DNA from: Skeletonema tropicum | Lineage: Eukaryota > Bacillariophyta > Thalassiosirophyceae > Thalassiosirales > Thalassiosiraceae | Direction of reading: 5' to 3' | Assembly (NCBI GenBank): GCA_037178625.1 | Contig: CM074133.1 | Location: forward strand, 3,100,001-3,164,000 | DNA length: 64,000 nt | Shown here: positions 33,149-44,146 of the stretch, piece by piece | Position numbering within the stretch: the stretch's first letter is position 1 | Layout: each line of letters starts with the position of its first letter | Notes under the pieces: generated by a model | Told to the model about the DNA's origin: nothing | Database searches by the model: none | Seen by the model: the letters and a program-made list of their open reading frames with translations, nothing else | Made by a program: the position numbers and the translations under genes

Positions 33149-35655
33149 TCAAGTTCTTCCCCTCTCAAACGAGAAGTGATCGTCTTTGTGAAAGTCCCTC
33201 ATCATATTCAAGAAGATCTTGCGATATCCAGAACTAATCAAGTGATCGTCAACCATTGTTCTTGCGACATCAATTTCGTCAAAGAACGTGCATGGAACGT
33301 ATGTGCCGTCGATGCCGCTACCATCTCGGTAGAAATGAATGCATGTTCCAGGAGGAAACAGGCATGGTATCATTTTCTCAGCTGCGACATTCTTACCCGA
33401 TCGCTTGCTCATATCTTCTTCTCCTCTCGACACCTTTTCAATACCTCTGTGTACATATCCCATCACACTCTGTATTGCAACTTCATCAATACTGAACGGA
33501 AGTTGTTTATTTGTTTCTCTGTTTCCTACCATTGTTTGCAGGTCTCGTAGTGCTTGCTCAACATCTCTTTCTGCAAAATCTTGGTATTCAAACTTGTTCA
33601 AGTCTAGCAGCAGGTTGATGAGTGTAGCACCACTCACTGTGAGTAAGAAGTAAATGAGGTACATAAGAACTGTTAGCAGCAGCAAGATTAGGTATCATCG
33701 ACAATCCACATATTCAACACTTAAATCAACTCACTACGAGGGATCACGTCAGCATCCGCAATCACAGTAGTGACGAACTTTCTCGTCATTAGGGAAAGAT
33801 TCTGTGATAGCAATGCTGGACAACCAAATCCAATTACATTGGCAGAAACCTTCACATCCCCACCATTTCCAATATCTCTGGCGAATTGATTCGAATTCAT
33901 ATTCATTGCTGCAATCGTTGCCGCTCCAGCTCCCAATGAGTGTCCAATCAGTGTAATGTTCAATTTTCGTTTGTCGGAAAGCTGCATCAATGATGCCAAG
34001 AGTTTCTTATGGCGTTTGGTCAAGTATTCTCCTGATCTGGTAATGCCGACATGAGCTTTCCCTTGAACTCCGTCATATTCATAATCGGTAGCTTCCATCA
34101 TTGCATCTGTGATCAAGTCACCCATGCTCTTTGTTCCCCTAATAACCATCAATACATGAAGCGTATCATCGTACTGAGAGGCATTCTTCTGAATAGCCAG
34201 GAAGTGACTCGGCTCATTTGGGCGACTTTGTGTATCACAAAATAGTAATTCCCACTGTGCTTTCCCACTACTACTTGTCTTTTTCTTCTCCCTCTTTGAT
34301 TTACCACCACTCTCTTCATCACTCCAATTTTCATCATACAAACTCTTCAACCCCTCCCGAACCTCCTCAACACTATCCGCATAACTTAGCTCACTCAATA
34401 TCAAAGCCTCATTCAATTCATTCACCTTCATGACCTCCACAGAAGGTTGGAAACGATGCCTCCGTCGCTTCCAACTGGGTGTTTTGATTGATTCTTGGTG
34501 CTCCAGATAATAATGCCCTGCTGCGATGCTTGGGATGGATTGGAATAGGTCGGATAGATTAATGTCGTCGGAGATGTAGGGACCAAAGGATGATTCCAAT
34601 GTTTTTTGTATGGATTTGGCATTTTGTTGAAAGTAGAGTACCTGTGAGAGAAAGTTAGTGGACGATGATGATGAAGATGATAGCGTCGACGATACACCAT
34701 CATTGTTGGCAATGTTTTGAGCTTGTTGTATGATTTCAGCGATGTCTGGGTTGGATGACTTTCTTGAAAAGAAGGATGATATATTGTCCGCAAACGAGAG
34801 AAAGTCAGAAGAATTCGTGGCATCGCTCTTTTGCTGAGTACTAGAAGATGACTCTGCCCCTTCTGGGTTTGCCGAGTCTGTTGACGAAGACGATTTAGGA
34901 ACGGAAGACTGCAATTCATCTTGTATCTTGTTAAAGACAGATTGCATCATTTGCGTGACAATCGTGTTGTTGTTTTGAACATTACTATTGTTCAAATTAT
35001 CGTTGCTTGTCGAGGGCTGATCATCGCCATCATCGTTATTTGCAGCCGTTTTGTTTCCGTTTCCCATCAGCCCCAATTTGTAAAGCAAAGCCTCTTCTGG
35101 AGAGGTAGTGTCTTCTGTGGTTGATTGCACTGATTTAGATTCTAGTTTTGCTCCGCTGCCATTGTTCTCCCCTGCGGATGCCGCTGAATTGTTCTTTGAC
35201 CTCAGAACTTCATTTGCCCACTGCTGTGCCAAATCAAAAAATGAGTCAGAATCGCTGACTTCATTACCTTGTGTTTTATTATTATGTTGCTTCTGATTGT
35301 TAATATTGGCATTGCTATTGTTTGGTTCACAGTGAGCCGATTTATGATATCTTCTTTTGACGCCGCCCCATTTTTGATGGCTAATATTTTCATGTCCACC
35401 GCTCTGATAAATTACTGCAGCAGCAGTAGAGGCTGCCACCCCATAGGCTAGCAATGAATGTGTCGACTGTAAATAAGGAGTCTCTGCTGTTGATTGTGTC
35501 TGAACGTGTCGATTTATGTCATGCTTCTCGCTGATGTTTTGTAGAGATGAAGATAGCATGGCCGCCGATGCAGCCGCCGCCCTGCGCTGCGTCCACGGCT
35601 TTGGAGAAGACAACGACGATAATCCCCGGCATATTTCTCTTTTTGAAAGCAACAT
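33149..35655 (-). CDS. Class-3 (diacylglycerol-type) lipase
   Basis: Exon 1 (35655-33735) and exon 2 (33636-33149) are joined over a 98-nt intron (GTGAGT...CTCACAG), giving about 802 residues. The splice rebuilds DADVIPRMSGATL, a conserved joint in this family. Catalytic triad candidates are all visible: Ser in GHSLGAGAAT, Asp in DADVIPR, and His in MVDDHLISSGYR near the C-terminus. A long N-terminal region (~1-330) is low-complexity, rich in Asn, Ser and Gln, with a short hydrophobic stretch (LLAYGVAASTAAAVIY) that may be a membrane segment. It probably hydrolyses mono- or diacylglycerol or a galactolipid at a membrane. Substrate and compartment are not deducible from sequence alone. Confidence 0.88.
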
Positions 35656-38447
35656 TATAGAGAGGAAAAAGGGGAAGTTGTTGGCGTATTGTACAATAAT
35701 TCTTCTCTATCTCACAATCGAGGTTGATCAAACTACAGCAAAAAAGCGGCAGCTATGGCGTTGACCAGTAACTTCGCCTCTAGCATACGATTTCTACGTG
35801 AGCTACGTAGGAATTCCTATATCATACAGACCTATCTATTGTGTCGATAACTTCTTCCCCAACTTTTGGAAATGGCCATTCTGTATTCATCATTGAGTTG
35901 GGCATACGGAATGGCCATTCCCAATAGTTCGGGCAATGGAATAGAGGAGCGCTGCTTACTCAACTGAAGTAGTTGGAGAGATGAGTTGTAAGGGTACTTA
36001 AAAAAATTGGCGGGCTCTAACAAAAAGTCACTTTTCGCGTGCGTTTTTCCTTCCGACCAATACACAAAAAATGCCGATCTTATGATTGGTCGACGTCGAC
36101 ACCAGTTTGTACTATCACCACGGCGCCGACAACACCGGCCGCCGCCAGTAACTCCTTTAGGATACATTTGAGATCAACATTGTTGCTGCTACTTTGGATC
36201 TGGACGCATATTTTGGCATAGACAGAGAGCAACACCTGCAAGACATCATTTTTTCGAGAGCAGAATCCGTCATCCACTACACAGCAAATATCACCAAACA
36301 CAATAACAATGGTAATATACACCCCATCATCGACGGTAATTGAGTTGCGCTCGTAGAAGCGATGGAGAATATACATGTAAAACTTGCCGGGGCTCGTGAA
36401 TAGGCATTATACTACACTTCAAAGGCATCACTTGTAGTGATTTATGTGGGAAGAAGGATGCAATGCCATATTGATGTAATCATGTTGCAATGTGTTGAAA
36501 AGGATGATTTGGAAACAAATAAGGATTCAGGACGGATTCATTGCACTCGGTATTGTTGTCGTGTCTGATTTATTAGATGAATAGCAGCGCAATGCAACAA
36601 ATATATTTCATCGCAACTAATGGGTATTATGAGAAGTTCAAACTTGAAGAATGTATCATCTGCCGAACCTCGATGGTTTCCTGCGGATACTCTTCTCGCT
36701 GACATGAAGACACAAGATGAAACTGTCGATGCAATGATAAATAATAAAGATGGATTGGAATGTAGCATCTCATATACAAAATGGTCGAAACAGATGATGG
36801 CAGAAAGTGTGATGAAGGACATGATGATGTTGTGATGCAAGCTGTCAGATGCCATGAGTACAATTCCAGACTATACACGCAGCAAATATTCAAATACTGG
36901 GCGATAGAAGGCATCGTATATATATATTATATATATGCAACAAGCGAAAGATTTGAAGTGAATGAGACGGTGCAAATTAGAGCAAATGAATGAATTAGAT
37001 GTAAACCTTTCAAACCTTGCCTCAATATCAGCACAACAACTCAATGTACCTAACAAATACCTCCACAAATACCTCCAAACATCAATAGATAAATTTGCAT
37101 GGTCTATTTATACAAATACCCTTCGCCAGTTTTATTATTGATGCTTACTGTTCATCACAGTCAAGTATCCAGGCGCCAGGCGTTCTAGACAATTCATATA
37201 TTGTTGCAACAAGAATGATCGACGACTATATCTTAGTGTGGCTTGAACTCTATTTCATTTGACTCTATTCCAGTTCAATAGCTTTCGCTCGCAATGGGAA
37301 GCATATTTATATTTACCACTACGACTATGAGATCTTGTTTGCTTTCGAATGCAGTTCCATTTTTGTACATTCTACACATGTCCTGTAAATAGTTGAATAG
37401 TATATCCATATACAGCACACTATTCAGCCTCCACCATCGCCATAATGTTCAAAATATCATAGATATTCCATTCTTATTTATTGTTGATGGCGTGCCTGAT
37501 GAGATGTTACTTCTTGTTGCGTGCAGATGCATTGTCTACGAGATGGGTCATCTTCCATATACCAACAAACAATGTACGAGCGATGCATGTTACGGACTGT
37601 AGTGACATTTAGCGGCGCATCCCTTTGTACATACATCAATATTGTTCATCACGTGGCGTTTTTACAGCGATGAGGGACAACGGCGTTGGCCATCGTATGT
37701 ATTCTGATTGTTGTGGAATGATGCTTCTGTGTCGGCATTCGGCATCTTGTGCTGTGCTCTTCTTTATGCTTCAGGCGCATCCAGACGGGAATCCAACCGC
37801 ACCACTTCAGAAGTAGATTCACCACGGGAATAAGAATACATTTGCACGTTGATTGCAGTGGATAGTCCTGCTGCGGCTGCTAAAGCGAGTGCCCAGAGAA
37901 TCTCATGGGCGGAATGTTTGGTGAGATGAGATGTCAAAACGTCTTGTACGTAGGAATTAGTATATTTTCTGTAGAGTTCTCATCTTCCGTCAAATAAAAA
38001 TCCACCACTAGAGGCATGCTAGTCCGTCTTAGTCCGTCTATGTCGCCTAGCCAATAGAACGTTATGATCTTCGAGCCGATAGCTTGCGTATGCATTACCA
38101 ATACACGTTGGAAAGATATGGTGCACTTGGAACGGTGAAAATCGGTCGTTTATTTTGTTATTTATGTACTTTTCAGCGGAGGAAGATCAAATAATCACTT
38201 TTTGATGATGATGTGCCCGACCTGATTTTGTGGTGTTGATATCTCGATGAATATATGGAATCAGAAAAAGATGGTGTCATTCCCATCATCCTCACACTCT
38301 ATACTATCGATATATGCACATATAGTAGAATATTAAAATTTTTGCCACTTAGTGCATTTATGGCTCGTCAAGTTCATAGCAGCGAGCGAGCAGCGAACAG
38401 CGAACAGCGAACGAATATGTACAATACGAAAGTACCCAAGCGCCGAG
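35656..38447. other. Gene-poor region, probable transposon relics
   Basis: No ORF here has a recognisable domain. TACGTAGGAAT motifs, which also occur near the ends of segments of the 21-23.6 kb insertion, lie at 35804-35814 and 37947-37957. An inverted pair of AATGGCCATTC sites lies at about 35869-35932. An AGCGAAC-type run occurs at 38384-38413. The content reads like decayed mobile DNA, but I cannot delimit an element. Confidence 0.35.
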
Positions 38448-39062
38448 ATGAAGACAGCCGTCTCATCACTCGGTATTCAGTTTCACGTCTCTAGTGTGGG
38501 TATCCTTCGTTAGCGTAGCTTCAAGTTTCAAGTCCTGGATGGGTTTGGTTTACGTCAAATCACTTCTCACATCATGAAGGAGACTTCATATCATATGTAA
38601 GTACATGCAATTTACTGAGTTAAAACTATTCGGTGCATTTAAGGAGAGGAGTCGTGGAAAATAAACTTCATGGTTTCTCCGTGCAAAACATGCGGTAGCC
38701 TCCTCTGCTTCTGCGGACGTGTATCAAGTACAAAACAATCATGATGGCATCACTCCTCCACCACGAAATATCGCGAGACATGCTAGGGAGCACGCCGACA
38801 CCGACAGTGAAGTATTACGCCTTGAACCAAACCAGGTGAGGATAGATAATGTCATCAAACCAGTTGAGTTATCGACACCCAACATACGACCTGAATAGGT
38901 TGACGTTTAGTAACCCTGACCTGCTTGAAAGATAGCAGGCTTGGGGTGCGATCTGGGAAATACAGCTATCGCAGCACATGTTCGTAATGTCCCTCTAGCG
39001 GGCCCACCAGGCCAGACGTACTTAAAAATTTCTGTTACATGTATGATGGCATCACTCCTCAC

Positions 39063-39406
39063 CACACTATTGTACAGGTCTCGGTTATCTCTGCTCAGCG
39101 ATGGTTGGTTGATGGTATGTTTGGGATGATTGAGAGGGGTGGTAACAAGTGATTTGTGTAGTGGTATCTAGAAGTATGAATATGCAGTTTGACGTAGATA
39201 TGTGGAGCTGAGACTTCGCGAAGACATTCCCTTACATACCTTAAAGTACCATAATCGCACATACTAGTACCACACATCACTTTCAAACGCACTCATTTGA
39301 AGAAATAAATAAAGTGCGTTTGACATCCACTCTTCCACACTACCATCACTTCTTTGGACCCAATCAACCTTCTGAATGCTATCGTAGATGCGAGACCTGT
39401 AGTGTG
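39063..39406. mobile_element. 344-bp insertion with 8-bp target duplication
   Basis: CTCCTCAC occurs at 39055-39062 and again at 39407-39414, while the uninterrupted opposite arm of the inverted repeat has it once. The ends are short imperfect inverted repeats (CACACTA, a small insert, ACAGGTC at the left; GACCTGTAGTGTG at the right). An 8-bp duplication is typical of hAT-type transposition. No ORF of note. Confidence 0.7.
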
Positions 39407-39728
39407 CTCCTCACTCCTACACTCACTCTCCAACCTGGTGCTGCACCATGAAATTTCGGCCATAGAGATGTTGCAGCCTGGCCAATTTGAATCAGGGAGT
39501 AGTAATCGGATAGCAATGATTTTAACTTCTTCTAAAAATACATAACTCAGTTAGCTACTTTAATTATGGTGCACCGATTACAATCTACTCGATCTTCAGC
39601 AGTCTACTTGAGGCACAACAAAAGTACAAGATAGGTTCAAGTTAGGTTTTTTCCGCTTGCTCGGCTCACATAACTCTCATCTCGCGTCTCACATCTCACA
39701 TTTCAAAATTACGGAACAGGAAATTAAC

Positions 39729-40208
39729 ATGTCGTCAGAAGTTGACGTAGAAGACTTCCCCCTCAAACGCAACCATGCATATGTGGATGTGCGATTTGCC
39801 GCAACAGCTCAGCTTCATGTTGTTCCTAGGCACGATGACATAAACAAAAACGAGCTGTGGTACGCCGAGGCAGAATACAACTCAAAGAAACGAAGCATCA
39901 TGCAAGACGTCCTCCAAGTCCGAGCTCGTGCAAGTGATGCGGCGTCCGAAGAAGATAGCGGCTTCTGGATTGGTATTGCTCATCTTCTCACACCTGCCTC
40001 TGCGCTCGGGGTGCAGGCTTGCAGACGTCGATGCCTACATGCAGTTCTCTCAGAGCAGGCGATACAGGGGCCGTCTGCAATTGCAAGTTCGAGGTCTGAG
40101 TATATTGCTCTTGCCTCGTCAGCCGAGACAAGGAAGGCCGTATTGAGAGCAAGGAAGCTCGGTAAGCTTCATCAGTATTCCATTCGAGAACACATAGGTA
40201 ATCTGTAG
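39729..40208 (+). CDS. Uncharacterised diatom family protein, copy 2
   Basis: A 159-residue member of the family at 11607, starting MSSEVDVEDFPLKRNHAYV. The in-frame sequence upstream of 39729 lacks the family's conservation, and the leader GGAACAGGAAATTAAC matches other copies, so this ATG is preferred over earlier in-frame codons. It retains LWYAEAEYNS, GFWIGIAHLLTPASAL, VQACRRRCLHA and the C-terminal LGKLHQYSIRE. It has VDVRF where copy 1 has VRF, and lysines replace some residues (SKKRSIM). It lies in the loop of the large inverted repeat. Intact, so possibly functional; function unknown. Confidence 0.68.
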   Translation: MSSEVDVEDFPLKRNHAYVDVRFAATAQLHVVPRHDDINKNELWYAEAEYNSKKRSIMQDVLQVRARASDAASEEDSGFWIGIAHLLTPASALGVQACRRRCLHAVLSEQAIQGPSAIASSRSEYIALASSAETRKAVLRARKLGKLHQYSIREHIGNL

Positions 40209-40874
40209 GATCGAGTAGATTGTAATCGGTGTACCATAATTAAAGTAGCTAGCTGAGTTAAGTATTTTTAGTAGAAGTTAAAATCATTACTATCCGATTA
40301 CTACTCCCTGATTCAAATTGGCCAGGCTGCAACTGCAACATCTCTATGGTCGAAATTTCATGGTGCAGCACCAGGTTGGAGAGTGAGTGTAGGAGTGAGG
40401 AGTGATGCCATCATACATGTAACAGAAATTTTTAAGTACGTCTAGCCTGGTGGGCCCGCTCTAGAGGCGACATTACGAACATGTGCTGCGATAGCTGTAT
40501 TTCCCAGATCGCACCCCAAGCCTGCTATCTTTCAAGCAGGCCGGGATTACTTAACGTCAACCTATTCAGGTCGTATGTTGGGTGTCGATTACTCAACTGG
40601 TTTGATGACATTATCTATCTCCACTTGGTTTGAAACCATGAAGTTCTTCTTCCACGACTCCTCTCTCCTCAAATGCACCGAATAGTTATAACTCAGTAAA
40701 TTGCATGTATGAAGTCTCCTTCATGAATTGAGTTGACGCAAACCAAACCATCCACAATTCTTTTATGTCCCCCCTGACCATCCAGGACTTGAAACTTGAA
40801 GCTGAAGAAGGATTGATGATGTACCCACGCTCCACATGAAACTGAATACCGAGTGTTGAGACAGCTGTCTTCAT

Positions 40875-42229
40875 TTTTATCGCTGCCGGGCTTGGTGCTT
40901 GGCAGCTTGGCCTCTTTGGCTTCCTACTTAGAATTCCCAGAGCTTCAATTCCAGCTTCATATCTCTACAGCTTGCTGCTTGCCCCTGCCTTGCCCATAGG
41001 CCTATCGGGATAATTGGCATGTTGGCGTGCCCGCAACACAGTCTGGTGTGGGGAGAGGTTTCACAGGAGATTTTGGGTCATTTACGGGTCCTTTGTTGGG
41101 CCCACGTGGGCGCCGCAAAGCTTACTTACTTGCCCCGACGTGACGACAACTTTTCCTTTTTGATGGACAGCCGAGACGGGCGTCTTCACTTCTCAGGTGT
41201 GTTGGTTCAAGTTTGCTGCCGCCCCTGCCATTCTTTTTTGGTTGTTCATCCAACCAATGCCAATGCACTAATTGTAGTGTGTGGATTTTTCGGCATTGGT
41301 TGTCTAGTTAGTTGTCTCTCTGTTGTTGTCTGGAAGGTTGCATCGGACCACCTCACTGTATCCCTTGAGCGCAGAGAAGGACAGAGGTGATGACGAGCAA
41401 GAACCAAGGTCCGGAGCTCACACTTGATCTCTATCATGTTGCTTTCAAAAAGAGAAATTTGCCGGAGATTATCGCTATAGAGGCCGTCAGAAATGATTCA
41501 CAGATTTGACCAAGGCCACATGGGCTGATTTTATAGCGATATTGGCATACGTATTGTAATATTTATCGCATGTGCATTCATGGACCTAGAGAGAGAAAGG
41601 TGTGAGCTCAAAAAATGAACTTCTCGTTCGATCTCTACCTCTAATCTGAGCTGACATCCTTTTTCCGTAATCTAAATGAAATACCAGCTGCTTTGTAACG
41701 AGTTCAAGAAGTTCACTGCTTCTGCGATTCACGATAAGGCTTTATCCGGTAGAACATGTGTACTTTGCTTCAATGGCATCTGTTCAAATTCCAACAGTCC
41801 TCTAGAGAGTCTCTTTAGACCTAGAGCTAGAGATGCGCACACGTCATGGCTTTGACGGATTTGGCCTGATGCCACTTCGACTTCGTTGTCGCTCCTAACT
41901 AGCTTACACGTAATGGTCAACGGTTCGAGCTAAGTTCGCGTTGGGCTTTTCCAACTCACTCTCAAGACTACAAAGAGCATTATTATATTGTACAATAAAG
42001 TGAAGAACTTATCAAACGATAACAGCCTATCCTTTGACCTACTGGATGACCAACCAACTTCTCCTCATTCCACATCACAATTTCAAAAATTCCTCCGCAC
42101 TTTTTTCGGCATAATAAAGCATAAATAACGGATAACGGAAAATCGTCAATCGTATCAATAACAACATGATGTCATAAATTATTGCCGTCGCAACAAACCA
42201 ACTACCCATCACCTCCACAACAACCTGCA
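40875..42229. other. Spacer, no gene supported
   Basis: A 123-codon plus-strand ORF (41019-41390) has no domain and begins in A/T- and Cys-rich sequence I do not trust. A copy of the GAGTTCAAG/TTCACTGCTTCT dispersed repeat with GATAAGGCTTTATCCGG lies at 41695-41750. The last 150 bp should contain the sirtuin promoter. Confidence 0.4.
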
Positions 42230-43441
42230 ATGTCCGCAGGCTACGCCGAACGCCTAAAAGAATACCCCAACAAAGGGCTATGCGGCCTCCCCGAAAACTA
42301 CGACACATCTCGCTCCCTCTCCTCCAAAATTAGCACCCTCGCTAACCTATTGACCGAATCGTCCTACACGGTTGTTCTGACGGGGGCGGGCATTAGTACG
42401 AGTGCGGGTATTCCAGATTTCAGAGGTCCGAATGGCATTTGGACGAGGGAGCAGCAGAGGCTGAAATCATCGAACACGAAAAAGAAGAGAAAGCGAGCAG
42501 CAGCAGTAGCAGAGGGCGATAAAAATGATGATGATGAACCGTCAGAGCAACCACGGCGAAAAAAAAATGACCAAGTAAAACAACAACAACAATCATCATC
42601 AAACAAAGGCAGTAGTAGTCCATCATTTGTCACGGCCAAACCAACATTAACACATCGAGCTCTAGCCCATCTGATAACCACCAACCCCAAAAATAATCGC
42701 ACAAACAACAATCATCACCTACTACAACACCTCATCACCCAAAACATTGACGGTCTGCACGGCAAAACACCCCTCCCACGCTCCCAACTATCCATCCTAC
42801 ACGGAGACATATTCACCGAAAAGTGTCCCCGCTGTCACACAGAATACATTCGGAATTATGAAATTAGTACGATTGGATTACAACCCACCGGACGATACTG
42901 CACTCTAGGCGGGGATCCACCTGGCTCATGCGAAGGAGCATTGATTGACACACTGTTAGATTGGGAGGATGCATTACCAGAGGTAGATTGGGAAAAGTCT
43001 CAAGTGGAATGTGCCAAGGCCGAATTGATTGTGTGTTTGGGGACGAGTTTGAGGATTGAACCGGCAGGTGGGTTGTGTATGCTTGGGACGCGTGCGGGGT
43101 ATTTGGATGCTGGTGCGGATGAGTGGGATTTGAATGATGATACCGGTAGAAGTAGTGATGGTGATGGTGCAAAGACGAAGAAGAAAGAGACAACTAAGAA
43201 GAAGAAGGGTAGAAAGAGACAACGACAACCACCACCGAAAAAGTTGGGATATGTCATTGTCAACTTGCAGGAAACACCGTATGATGATAATGCAACATTG
43301 GTGATTCGTGCGAAAGTGGATGATGTTATGGAGAGACTCATGAGCAAGCTGGGTTATGACAGTGATTGGGATAGTATTGACTATAATGTTGGGAAGGAAG
43401 AGTATGAGCAAGAGCGGGTGGACCAAGATGAGGGGGAATAA
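42230..43441 (+). CDS. SIRT6-type sirtuin (NAD-dependent deacylase)
   Basis: A 403-residue protein from the ATG at 42230, opening MSAGYAERLKEYPNKGLCGLPE, very close to the start of animal SIRT6. Motifs: GAGIST and GIPDFRGPNGIW (NAD-binding), QNIDGLH, and the catalytic His in LHGDIF. The Zn-binding Cys pairs are CPRC and C...C in RYCTLGGDPPGSC. Then DTLLDWEDALPE, CLGTSLRIEPAG and VIVNLQETPYDD. Two Lys/Arg-rich insertions (KKKRKR near residue 85 with a Gln/Ser tract, and KKKETTKKKKGRKRQRQ near 330) look like nuclear localisation signals and replace compact loops. Expected role: nuclear histone deacetylation or deacylation, with DNA repair and metabolic gene control known for SIRT6. No intron; an earlier in-frame non-ATG extension is disregarded. 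Confidence 0.92.
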   Translation: MSAGYAERLKEYPNKGLCGLPENYDTSRSLSSKISTLANLLTESSYTVVLTGAGISTSAGIPDFRGPNGIWTREQQRLKSSNTKKKRKRAAAVAEGDKNDDDEPSEQPRRKKNDQVKQQQQSSSNKGSSSPSFVTAKPTLTHRALAHLITTNPKNNRTNNNHHLLQHLITQNIDGLHGKTPLPRSQLSILHGDIFTEKCPRCHTEYIRNYEISTIGLQPTGRYCTLGGDPPGSCEGALIDTLLDWEDALPEVDWEKSQVECAKAELIVCLGTSLRIEPAGGLCMLGTRAGYLDAGADEWDLNDDTGRSSDGDGAKTKKKETTKKKKGRKRQRQPPPKKLGYVIVNLQETPYDDNATLVIRAKVDDVMERLMSKLGYDSDWDSIDYNVGKEEYEQERVDQDEGE

Positions 43442-43576
43442 TCTCTCTCTCTATAGAAGTTGCTTGGTTCAAACACAGGAAATATTTTGTAACTCTCATT
43501 AATTATAACAAATGACATTCATAATATCTCATTCTCTCTTGGAAAATACATCCAAGCAGATACAAGCTCTTTTTAT

Positions 43577-44146
43577 AGTTTCGAATGTCGGCATCATGAT
43601 CACTCTGGGATAACTCGAGCTGCGCTCTAACTTTATAGGAGCCCACATACTACACTACACACTCGTTCCATTCTAATCGAACTAACCTTGAACACATCAG
43701 CCACGATTCTTACATTCTTCATTGCCTGCATACATAGTTTTGGTTCATGATTTGAAAGACACTCCTAACTTTACGGCATTATTGTTTGTGCTTGCGACGA
43801 TCATATCATACTCACACTTTCTTCCATTGATGGACTACATCATTGGCTGTTGCATTTTGTTTCGTTAGATATCCTCGTTTGTTTATCCTTCACTTCTACA
43901 TCGCTTGTATACGACCTTTGCACAATAGGTGAGTGGAGTAGTCAAGAGTTTCATCTTAAAGTCATTCTCTCTCTCTCTCTACAGAGAAAGTGAGTGTATA
44001 GAATACTTGAGTATTGTATCGTATTTGATTTTTTCAGCATGAGCCCCCTCTCTTTCAAATTCATTTTCTGCCTCCCTTTGCGGACTAAGCATTGGTTGCA
44101 TCTACAGCGGCGCCTGGTGTGCACGAGGAGCACATGCATGCACCAA
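43577..44146. repeat. Duplicated block, first copy
   Basis: About 570 bp, from TGTCGGCATCATGATCACTC to GCATGCACCAAG, recur at 48222-48795 in the same orientation with scattered differences (including a longer CT run in the second copy). The block continues after an insertion as AAGAAGTAATCTCCCTG at 45607-45622. No coding capacity is seen. The 135 bp between the sirtuin stop and this block hold nothing recognisable. Confidence 0.85.

Larger units (their letters stand above)
38448..40874. repeat. Large imperfect inverted repeat around family copy 2
   Basis: The left arm (38448-39594) matches the reverse complement of the right arm (40209-40874) over about 640 bp, for example AGCAGGCTTGGGGTGCGATC at 38935 and its inverse near 40517. 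The right arm begins directly after the family gene's stop codon and includes the family's 3' flank (GATCGAGTAGATTG), so the left arm is an inverted copy of the 3' flank placed upstream. The left arm is longer because of two insertions: about 150 bp near 38678-38828 and a 344-bp element at 39063-39406. Confidence 0.8.

Noticed and set aside
34428..34919. 163-codon minus-strand ORF inside the lipase gene
   Set aside because: Same strand but another frame of the low-complexity N-terminal part of the lipase; His/Pro-rich frame-shifted translation.
41019..41390. 123-codon plus-strand ORF
   Set aside because: Cys/His/Val-rich chance translation without recognisable domain or neighbours that support it.
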